From positions 185,789 through 249,788 of the forward strand of contig NZ_JRMP02000002.1 of the NCBI RefSeq assembly GCF_000762875.2: a stretch of DNA of 64,000 nucleotides, written 5' to 3'. The notes under the pieces were generated by a model. The model worked only from the letters and a program-made list of their open reading frames with translations. It was not told the DNA's origin and did not search any database. The translations under genes were made by a program, and so were the position numbers. The stretch comes from Helicobacter saguini. GTDB taxonomy: Bacteria > Campylobacterota > Campylobacteria > Campylobacterales > Helicobacteraceae. Position 1 is the first letter of the stretch. Every line of letters starts with the position of its first letter. This document shows positions 55,501-63,255 of this stretch, piece after piece.

Positions 55501-55880
55501 TTGCTTGGATTTGAGTGTAAAGCATTATTTAGGTCTAGCAAACGTTGCTTTTTGTTTTTGTTTGCCTGATTTTTTATGCTATTTAAAAAATTTTTAAAAA
55601 TATCATTAGAATCTGTTTGCAAGACTTTATATGTCAAATTTCTTGTTTGTGTTTTAGAATCTATATCGTTATAAAAATAAGCATATACTTTTTTAATATT
55701 CTTTTGTTTTTTCACTAACAGATTCTCTAAAGTACTAGAATCTATTTTTGTATATAAAATATTATAATGATTTGAGATAAAAGTAATATCACTCTTGGCA
55801 TTGTATATTAAGTTGTCGATTGTGTATTTTATATCATTTGTATTATATTTAAATGATATTTGTGTGATTTTTACTGACAT
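52504..55880 (-). pseudogene. module B large protein, split by a one-base frameshift
   Basis: The first frame (55880 to 53070, 936 codons) starts MSVKITQISFKYNTND, has two hydrophobic segments near residues 220-260 (NLFILISGLLIECILFIIT) and shared blocks such as FLFITNSPA, and stops right after YYPLEIQAQL. The remaining 190 codons, including FDLSSALIGGDLRSGG, are in another frame down to 52504. Aligned with module A, PLEIQAQL plus IAFDLSSALIGG corresponds residue for residue to PIEITQTLINADIKAMIIGG, so exactly one base is missing near 53072. Whether this is a true mutation, a programmed event or an assembly error cannot be told. Full length would be about 1126 aa. Confidence 0.75.
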
Positions 55881-55934
55881 TTCTAAACCTTAAAAATATT
55901 TATAGAATCTATAAATAAAATTTGCTTGACTATA

Positions 55935-55940
55935 ATTATA
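55935..55940 (-). promoter_or_regulatory. putative -10 box TATAAT for module B
   Basis: On the minus strand TATAAT lies in the 82-base gap between modules A and B, about 55 bases before the ATG at 55880. It suggests modules B and C can be transcribed independently of A. Confidence 0.45.
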
Positions 55941-55962
55941 GCTTAAAGTAAATCACGCAAAT

Positions 55963-57462
55963 CTATTTTTTAGTTTTATAAACTTCTTCTAAGCCTTCAT
56001 TAAAATCTATTTTTAAATCTAGCACTTCTTTTGGGAATATGTAAGGACGAGCAGATGGGAGACCATAGATAAGATTCGAGTAGATTCTTTTACCAATAAT
56101 ATATATCGCACCTGTATATGCTTCAAACCCTACACCCTTATATCTTTGCACTATCACTTTCCACATCATAAGATAATATTCTTTTATAGATTCTAATGTT
56201 GAGTCTTTTGTCCTAGGGTCTTTTACATAACCATGTTCTACCGCCCAAGAAATCCCCATCCATCTGCCATCATCATCCAATTTTATCGCTCCATACATAC
56301 AATTAGTGCAAAAAAATGAAAAATCTATAATTAAATCAGGTGGGAATTTAGTATCAAAATATGGGTCAAGACCATTTATTAAGCCTTTTTGTGTGCTACT
56401 TTTATTTTGATATGTTTTTAATTTGGTAGCTTTCAAAGGAGAAATTGGCATATTTTTAGTAGCTGAGATATAATTCCTACGAAGTGTGTCTATTCCATCT
56501 CCACCTAAAGCGATAGAGCAACGCAAACAGGCATGATGCATTATAAGCTCATTATATACAGAATACGGAAAAACATCATTAGGAGAATAATTATGTGCTG
56601 CTAAATAGAAAGCCAAAGGGCTTTGATATTTTATAGCAGCGGCAAGATAGAGTTCAGCTCTAAACATACGAGTATAATTATTCTCTTCTCTTTGTGCTTC
56701 TTCATCTATTGCCTCCCATACAATAGATTCTAATGCGTGATTGTAACACTCTAGTGCTACTTCTCTTAATAATCCTAAATCATAAGCTGTCATAGATGAA
56801 TTATAAAGCCTATCATTATCTATACTCCATTTATATAATTGATAATACATATAGCTATTTTCTGGTATCTTTTCATTCATTAGCTCTTTTGTTATCTTAA
56901 GACATTCATACAAATCTTTTCTGCTTTCATCTCCACCTTTTAAATGTGATTTTTTAAATAATAGTCTTGCTAGTTCTACTCCCGCTTTTAAGTATCTTTC
57001 ATTATAGGCTATTCTTAGATTTTGTAATATTTCTTGTTGTATCTTAGAATCTAAATTATTAAAATCTATTTTAGATTTAGATTCTAGAATCTTAGTTGCT
57101 TTATCATACGCCTTTTTTGCTGTATCACTTATTCTATCACTATATTTATAAGGCTCATAATCTACATCAACATAAGGAAATAAACTTGATTTTAACTCAC
57201 TTTTTCTTACTATCATTTTTCGCTGTTCTTTATAGCTTAGCTTTATAAACTTTTCTTTTTCTTCTTTGCTCCATTTCATACCATTACCATTTGGGGATTG
57301 TTTGTAGGATTTGATAGTTTGTAGCATAAATTTAAAAACTTCCATTCTCATTTCTTCTTCTGTCATGCTATTATAAGGTGGTGTTTCATTTATTCTATCT
57401 ACTTCATCATAAAGCTTTTTCCATAATGATATTTCTTCTTCTTCAAATATTGCACCTTTCAT
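55963..57462 (-). CDS. module A small partner protein, unrecognised family
   Basis: A 499 aa soluble protein, close relative of the module C partner: GMKWSKEEKEKFIKLS, EQRKMIVRKSELKSSLFP, AYNERYLKAGVELARLLFKK, MHHACLRCSIALGGD, GLINGLDPYFDTKFPPDL, and SARPYIFPKEVLDLKIDF. The shared helical middle has the short-repeat feel of Sel1/TPR proteins. It starts nine bases after the stop of the large module A gene. It contains a pair of lone cysteines (FFCTNCMYG) absent in the same form from the C copy. Function unknown. Confidence 0.7.
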   Translation of the reverse strand: MKGAIFEEEEISLWKKLYDEVDRINETPPYNSMTEEEMRMEVFKFMLQTIKSYKQSPNGNGMKWSKEEKEKFIKLSYKEQRKMIVRKSELKSSLFPYVDVDYEPYKYSDRISDTAKKAYDKATKILESKSKIDFNNLDSKIQQEILQNLRIAYNERYLKAGVELARLLFKKSHLKGGDESRKDLYECLKITKELMNEKIPENSYMYYQLYKWSIDNDRLYNSSMTAYDLGLLREVALECYNHALESIVWEAIDEEAQREENNYTRMFRAELYLAAAIKYQSPLAFYLAAHNYSPNDVFPYSVYNELIMHHACLRCSIALGGDGIDTLRRNYISATKNMPISPLKATKLKTYQNKSSTQKGLINGLDPYFDTKFPPDLIIDFSFFCTNCMYGAIKLDDDGRWMGISWAVEHGYVKDPRTKDSTLESIKEYYLMMWKVIVQRYKGVGFEAYTGAIYIIGKRIYSNLIYGLPSARPYIFPKEVLDLKIDFNEGLEEVYKTKK

Positions 57463-57471
57463 CTTTTTCCT

Positions 57472-60400
57472 TTAATCTTTTATATCTATTGTCGTTGGGA
57501 TAAAATCTTTGTCATAAATAAGATTACCACATAACCAATTATCAGGGATAGTATTTTTTGCATAATCTTTTTGTCGTTCACCTTTCGTTATTGTAGATTT
57601 ACTTGGAGTTATTCTTTCTTTATATATTTCATAATTCCACCCTGCTATTCGTTTAAGCTGTATTAAAAAATCTCTATTTATTGCTATTGCTCCTTTTTCA
57701 TTATATTTTATTTCAATAAAGTTTTCTTTTTTATTGTTGTCTAAAAACGATTTATTATTAGAATCTTTTGATATTTTTAGCTTTGTGGTAATAAGTAGTT
57801 TATGAGTAATCTTATGCAATGTGCAAGATTTTGGCTGGATGTATAATGTATTTCTTAAATAAGATTCTATTTGTTTATTTTCACCCATTTCTAGGTAATA
57901 CCATAATTTACAATATGCATCTTTAAATGCACTGCCACCTTTTTCTCCAACCTTATTTATATCCACATTATGATTCATAAAATTTCTTAATGTTTGCAAA
58001 AGTGTTTGCATTGCTGTATCTTCATTATTGTGAAATAATGCTACACTAGGAGAGTGCATACAAAAGCCACTATTTAATGGAGAGCCACCAATTATCATAG
58101 CTTTTATATCTGCATTTATTAATGTTTGAGTGATTTCTATAGGTAATGTAATATATTTGCTACCTTTTTTACAACTAGCATAAGGTGTATCTGTGTGTCT
58201 ATTGATAGCAATAAGTAATGTAATAGCTTTTTGTCTCATTTCGCTTACACTACTTATATGTGTAGGAAATATTTTATCAAGTATTTTATTAGTAACATAT
58301 CCAATTGTTACTTTGGTGATTATTGCCGTAATGTTATATGTTAGCTTATTTGAATGTTTAGATAATGTATTTAACTCTTTTATATAAGTATTGTTTTTAT
58401 CTAGGTTATTTGCAAGTGCTTTTGTTATATCTTTTAATACATCTTTAATATTATCATTAATAAGTGGGGTTATAAATGGGTATTTATTTTTTAATAATTC
58501 TTTTGCTATGTTTTTAGCAGAATCTTTACTTATATTAGCAATTCCATTTAATATTGCTTCCATTATATCTTGTGTGTTTTTTTGAATATCATATATTTTT
58601 CTAATATTATCTTGTATTGACTTATCCTTTGTATTTAATATAACAAATACAGTAAGATTAACATAATATATTCCTATAATGTTATCTAAAATTTGGTATT
58701 TCTGTTTATATTTTTTTATCTCATTTAAAATAATTTCATAAAATAATAATCTTTCATTTTCATCTAAACAATTTAGCATTGAAATATTTAATGGTAAAAG
58801 CGGCATTATTATAGTTTCTAGGATATTTTCATATTCCATTTTATTATCATCTTTTACGTCTTTTTCAAGTTTACTAAATTGCATATTTTGATATTTTTCG
58901 TATATTAATTCTAAATTAGAATCTTTATAAAAATATCTACTTAACACACATAAACATAAATCTTTTATAGAATCTATATTATAAAAAATATTACTTTTTT
59001 CTTTAAAATATTTTTCTATATCTTTTCTTTGTTGTTTGTATATGTTATCAATTTCTTTTTGGTATTCTTGCAATTTCATAAAATTAAAATTACTAAAATA
59101 TGACAATATTTTTGTAATATCTAAGGATATTTTCAATAATTCATTATAGTTTTTTGTGATAATTGCTTGACATTCTAATTGAAATTGTATTTTATATTGA
59201 TATATGTTTGTATCTTGTTGTATATTACCAAAATCCCAAGACATTATATTGAAATAATCCCATTGAAAAGAACTATGTAGAATATAAATAAAAAGTTCAG
59301 CTATGTCATTAATATCACAATGTATAAACGCATCTTTTTTTAATTGAATATCATTGTATTTATCCATAAAAAATGTTTTTACGTTTTTATAACTTTTTAT
59401 ATGTGCATCAATGTATTTATAATCCATTCTAAGTATGTATGGTGTATGTTTTCGCATATTATCTATGGCTTTTTCCATATTTTTATTAATATTATATATT
59501 TTTAAAAATATATACTCAAGTTTGTTTTTTTCAATCCTACACATAGCCGATAGAAATAAAACATTATTTTTTATATTCTCATTGTTTTGCAGTGTATTTT
59601 TTATATGTTGTTGCACTTTATATTCACTTACACCATTATGCAAACAATTTGTAAGAAACAATGCAGTTTTATTTATCCTTGCAGGATTGTGTTGATTACT
59701 TGTTTTAAAGCTTTGCATTAAAATATCATTTGCTAATAAAGAAGAAAAGCTAGAAGTTTTAACAAATAAAAAGCTATCAAATCTTAGAAATATATTTTTA
59801 ATATGTTGAAATGCTGAAGATTCAGTAATATCCGCACTATCAATATTATCAATGCTAAATGTTGAAAATTGCGTGTTTGCAATATGAGATTTAGAATCTA
59901 TATTGTTTATCTCAAAAATATTGTTTAGATATTTATCATTTTTTATCATTTCTTTTTGTAATGACAGGCTAACTTTAAATTGTGTATCTTTTAGTATATC
60001 TTTACTTATAATATCATATACACAAGTAGAGATAAATTCATTATGGTTAGGATAGAGATGATAAGTTAGAGTATTGTTATTTTGTGTTGTGATTAGATTC
60101 CCAAATCCTGTATTTTTAAGGTTTAAAAAACTAGCTAATGAATATTCAAGTTTTTCATAAATACTTATAATTGCCCCATAAAGCCTATAGGCTTGTGTAA
60201 TTTTTTTATTTTCTTGCACTCTATAAACAAAAAAATCCATTATTTCAAATAACAATAAAGTGATAGAAATAAGTATACCAGTAGGTCCTATAATACTACC
60301 ACATAACAATAAAAGCACTCTTTTTGCTGCACTGCTACCTAGTTTATATACTAAAATATGCACTAGTAATGGAGTGTGTGTTGTCATAAAAATACTTATA

Positions 60401-61011
60401 CTAAGTATAATAGCCCCTTTGTTAAATCTATTTTCAAAGTCTTCCTTTGATATATTTTCATATTGATTTATTTGCATTATTATCTCTTTTATAGAATCTT
60501 TTGTTTTATCAAAAGCTTTTTTGGTATCAAAAAAATCGCAGTCTTTTATATTATCAAGATTTAAAGTTTTATCTTTATAAGATTCTAGATTCTGTTTTAT
60601 TTTATTGAATTTAGTATTGATTTTATCTGTGCTTTTGTCTATATTTTTTTCTTGTAAAAGTGATGCTAATTCTATCATAATTGCATTTATATCTAAACTC
60701 TCTTGCTTGCTTGATATAATAGATATAGCATTATTAAAAGATTCTAAAGACTTATCTTTTTTATTATTTTGTTCTAGAGCTATTTTACTACTCTTATCTA
60801 ATGTAAAAATATATTTTGATTGCGTAACGCTTCCTTTTTGATTAAGATATATTTGCATAGCTAACTTTAAATCTACTACTTGCATTTGTATTATATTATT
60901 TAAGCTAAAATGTTTATCATCTAAATAATTTATTTTTTCTATATTTATATTAACATTGTAATTTTTGTGTTTTTGTGATACAAAGATTACATTATTTGTT
61001 ATTTTACTCAC
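57472..61011 (-). CDS. module A large protein with central membrane helices, unrecognised family
   Basis: A 1179 aa protein when started at GTG 61011 (MSKITNNVIFVSQKHKNYN). That start has AAGGAG seven bases upstream and overlaps the preceding stop by eight bases; an earlier ATG at 61038 has no such signal. It has an N-terminal domain, a coiled coil, hydrophobic segments at about residues 205-265 (AIILSISIFMTTHTPLLVHI, LLLLCGSIIGPTGILISITL), then a long soluble region. Blocks shared with module C: FQHIKNIFLRFDSFLFVKT, FSSLLANDILMQSFKTSNQ, ALFLTNCLH, MIIGGSPLNSGFCMHSPS near residue 970, and the tail GNLIYDKDFIPTTIDIKD. No family is recognised. Confidence 0.7.
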   Translation of the reverse strand: MSKITNNVIFVSQKHKNYNVNINIEKINYLDDKHFSLNNIIQMQVVDLKLAMQIYLNQKGSVTQSKYIFTLDKSSKIALEQNNKKDKSLESFNNAISIISSKQESLDINAIMIELASLLQEKNIDKSTDKINTKFNKIKQNLESYKDKTLNLDNIKDCDFFDTKKAFDKTKDSIKEIIMQINQYENISKEDFENRFNKGAIILSISIFMTTHTPLLVHILVYKLGSSAAKRVLLLLCGSIIGPTGILISITLLLFEIMDFFVYRVQENKKITQAYRLYGAIISIYEKLEYSLASFLNLKNTGFGNLITTQNNNTLTYHLYPNHNEFISTCVYDIISKDILKDTQFKVSLSLQKEMIKNDKYLNNIFEINNIDSKSHIANTQFSTFSIDNIDSADITESSAFQHIKNIFLRFDSFLFVKTSSFSSLLANDILMQSFKTSNQHNPARINKTALFLTNCLHNGVSEYKVQQHIKNTLQNNENIKNNVLFLSAMCRIEKNKLEYIFLKIYNINKNMEKAIDNMRKHTPYILRMDYKYIDAHIKSYKNVKTFFMDKYNDIQLKKDAFIHCDINDIAELFIYILHSSFQWDYFNIMSWDFGNIQQDTNIYQYKIQFQLECQAIITKNYNELLKISLDITKILSYFSNFNFMKLQEYQKEIDNIYKQQRKDIEKYFKEKSNIFYNIDSIKDLCLCVLSRYFYKDSNLELIYEKYQNMQFSKLEKDVKDDNKMEYENILETIIMPLLPLNISMLNCLDENERLLFYEIILNEIKKYKQKYQILDNIIGIYYVNLTVFVILNTKDKSIQDNIRKIYDIQKNTQDIMEAILNGIANISKDSAKNIAKELLKNKYPFITPLINDNIKDVLKDITKALANNLDKNNTYIKELNTLSKHSNKLTYNITAIITKVTIGYVTNKILDKIFPTHISSVSEMRQKAITLLIAINRHTDTPYASCKKGSKYITLPIEITQTLINADIKAMIIGGSPLNSGFCMHSPSVALFHNNEDTAMQTLLQTLRNFMNHNVDINKVGEKGGSAFKDAYCKLWYYLEMGENKQIESYLRNTLYIQPKSCTLHKITHKLLITTKLKISKDSNNKSFLDNNKKENFIEIKYNEKGAIAINRDFLIQLKRIAGWNYEIYKERITPSKSTITKGERQKDYAKNTIPDNWLCGNLIYDKDFIPTTIDIKD

Positions 61012-61351
61012 TTTTATCTCCTTCATCATTATTATCAATCTTTGTAATTGAGCTTTTTGTAATTGTTAGAATAAGAGCTGAAAGTATAAATATAACAGCC
61101 AATAAAACTTCTATCCAAAACTTATCCATAATATCATTAAGTAAAGCATAAATAGCAGGAGGTACAATAATAGCAAATACAATCAAAAGAACAATAATTT
61201 GAAACTTAAAGCTTGGTATATTAATTCTATACTTTGTGTGGCATTTTTTGCACTGAAACATAATTTTTCCTTTTTCATTGCTTATATCATAAGCCATCAA
61301 TATATTTTGTTTGTTTCCACATATTTCGCATGTATGATTCAGCTGTATCAT
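61004..61351 (-). CDS. zinc-ribbon protein with two membrane helices
   Basis: A 115 aa protein. CEICGNKQN and later CKKCHTKYR form a CxxC-x(n)-CxxC zinc ribbon at the N-terminus; two membrane helices follow (FQIIVLLIVFAIIVPPAIYAL and IEVLLAVIFILSALILTIT) and a short acidic tail. Its stop overlaps the start of the large module A gene by eight bases, so it heads the operon. GGGAG lies before ATG 61351. It might be a membrane partner of the modules; function unknown. Confidence 0.7.
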   Translation of the reverse strand: MIQLNHTCEICGNKQNILMAYDISNEKGKIMFQCKKCHTKYRINIPSFKFQIIVLLIVFAIIVPPAIYALLNDIMDKFWIEVLLAVIFILSALILTITKSSITKIDNNDEGDKSE

Positions 61352-61451
61352 TTTATTCTCCCTTGATATAAGCTAATTTGTTATAGTACGAAACTTTTTT
61401 TATAAGTTAACTATTTATTAAAATTTTACTTGCTTTAATACTAATGAATTT

Positions 61452-63152
61452 TCACAACTCCCAGTCGTCCTTATTATCAAGGAAATCCTGCACTTGTGCT
61501 CTAATATCCTCATATAAAAAGCTCTCCTTAAAGCCATCCATACGCCCACCACTGGCGTTTTTATGCCCACCACCGCTAAAACAAGCCTGTGAAAGCGCGC
61601 TCACATCGCAGTTCCCATTAGAACGCAGGCTCACATTCCCACGACTGCCCACATCGATGTAAAAGTCAAACTCCTTATTATTCGTCAAAAAGCGATTTGC
61701 CACGACCGAAATCCCGCCCATACCATAGCTAAGAAAGCCGACCTTATCCTCATAATACACCTTGCAAGTCTCTTTTTTTCTCTCAAGGAGTGCGACTTGC
61801 GCGCGCGAAATGATATTATCCATCGTCTCACTATTTTTATCGCCGCCAAGCGCCTCTTTTTTAAGGAAAAAAATCTCATTATCAAAGGCGACTTCATCGA
61901 ATGCCTTACCATTAATTAGCCCGCCAGCCTTGCTCTCATACTCTTTGAAATACTCAAAAGCCCTCCGCAGCAGCCCTAGCTTATACTCGCGGCTCTCAGT
62001 GTCAAACATATAGCGATTTAGCTCGTTGCTTGTCGCAATAAGGCTCATCGCGACCTTGCCAAACTCAAAGCCAAAGCCATCTTCAAGCCAAATATCAACC
62101 GAGTTAATCATCTCAACCATAGGCTTTAGCCACTCCTGCGTGGCTGCATCCAAGCCAAAACGCTCAAGCAAATACTCATAAGTGATTTTTGTCGCGCACC
62201 GATTAATATCAAGGTGATACCACTCGTAAGATTCCGCACTCTCCTGCCCTGTGGCGTGGTGGTCTAGCAGGATAATCTCCACATCAAGCCCGCTAAGTTT
62301 CAAGTCCTTAACCTGCTCGCTTAAAAACTTGCATTCGCTCAAAGTAAGATTTAAATCAGTGATTAGGATTATGAATTTTTCTTTATTATTATCTTTAGAA
62401 TCTTGTGTATTAGATTCTATATTTTGTAGTTTTTGTGTGTTATTTATTGTAGATTCTGTAATTTCTTTAGAATCTAGATTCTGTGAATTGTTAGAATCTT
62501 TTGTTGTGGATTCTGTAGTTTTTATAGAATCTTTTATTTTAGATTCTATATTTTTGTAGTGTTTTTTAGAATCTAGATTATTAATTTTAGAATTTATAGA
62601 ATCTTTAGAATCTAGATTCTGTAATTTCTTAGAATCTTTAATTATAGTTTCTGTAACTTTATTATTAGAATCTATTATAGATTCTATGTTTTTATTGCGA
62701 TTTTTGGAATCTTTTATGCTGGATTTTATAACTTCTTTAGAATCTAAATTATTAATTTTAGAATTTATAGAATCTTTAGAATCTAGATTCTCTAATTTAT
62801 TAGAATCTAACTTAGAATCTTGCAATTTAGATTCTATATTCCCTAACTTCTTAGAATCTAAACCACTAATATTCCTAGTTTCACTAATAATAAAGTTATT
62901 AATTTTAAAACTAAGATTTTTAGAACGTTTAGAATCTTTAACCTTAAAAGGAGAATTATCCGCAAAAATACTAGCAGGGCTACTTGATGCTGGCTTAAAC
63001 CCCGCAATCTCATCAATAATCGAATTAAGCCGCACACTCACCTCACGCCCATAATTCGCATTATAGAATCTAATATCCCTAAAAAACTCGCTAGAAACCA
63101 GCTGACAACCATACCCATCCAAATCGATATGCGATAAATGATACACTTTCAT
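61452..63152 (-). CDS. DHH-family phosphoesterase interrupted by a large repeat block
   Basis: A protein of 566 aa with MKVYHLSHIDLDGYGCQLVS at the start (motif HxDxDG), LLDHHATGQ (DHH motif) and the DHHA1 end ACFSGGGHKNASGGRM. It resembles HP1042 of H. pylori; the family hydrolyses phosphodiester bonds, for example in oligoribonucleotides or cyclic dinucleotides, and needs Mn2+. Between the N-terminal motif and the second block, roughly residues 85-255 are almost entirely LDSKD/IESK/NLDSK repeats. The ATG at 63152 matches the family start; an upstream start at 63188 is less likely. It separates vgrG from the module block. Confidence 0.85.
   Translation of the reverse strand: MKVYHLSHIDLDGYGCQLVSSEFFRDIRFYNANYGREVSVRLNSIIDEIAGFKPASSSPASIFADNSPFKVKDSKRSKNLSFKINNFIISETRNISGLDSKKLGNIESKLQDSKLDSNKLENLDSKDSINSKINNLDSKEVIKSSIKDSKNRNKNIESIIDSNNKVTETIIKDSKKLQNLDSKDSINSKINNLDSKKHYKNIESKIKDSIKTTESTTKDSNNSQNLDSKEITESTINNTQKLQNIESNTQDSKDNNKEKFIILITDLNLTLSECKFLSEQVKDLKLSGLDVEIILLDHHATGQESAESYEWYHLDINRCATKITYEYLLERFGLDAATQEWLKPMVEMINSVDIWLEDGFGFEFGKVAMSLIATSNELNRYMFDTESREYKLGLLRRAFEYFKEYESKAGGLINGKAFDEVAFDNEIFFLKKEALGGDKNSETMDNIISRAQVALLERKKETCKVYYEDKVGFLSYGMGGISVVANRFLTNNKEFDFYIDVGSRGNVSLRSNGNCDVSALSQACFSGGGHKNASGGRMDGFKESFLYEDIRAQVQDFLDNKDDWEL
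62390..62900. repeat. densest AGAWTCT repeat block, inside the DHH gene
   Basis: About 510 bases with AGATTCT or AGAATCT roughly every 12-20 bases in both orientations, including several head-to-head AGAATCTAGATTCT pairs. It is fully in frame and encodes only DSK/ESK/LDS peptides. No other part of the window reaches this density for so long. Confidence 0.9.
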
Positions 63153-63255
63153 AATAAATCTTTCTATTTTCGCCCTTACCTTAAACACGAAAAATTATAC
63201 TAATCTCGCTATTATAGCAAACTTTTTGCAATCACTAATTTTGTTTGTTGTAATA

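Noticed and set aside
46440..61351. Prophage or integrative element
   Set aside because: No integrase, terminase, capsid or tail genes, no tRNA attachment site and no flanking direct repeats were seen around the module block.
62251..63054. Open frames on the plus strand of the DHH gene encoding LES/LDS-rich peptides (also at 18872-19432 minus, 5014-5316 minus, 37818-38195 plus)
   Set aside because: AGAWTCT is near-palindromic and its codons are open on both strands, so repeat blocks create long antisense frames automatically. They lack ribosome sites and family motifs.
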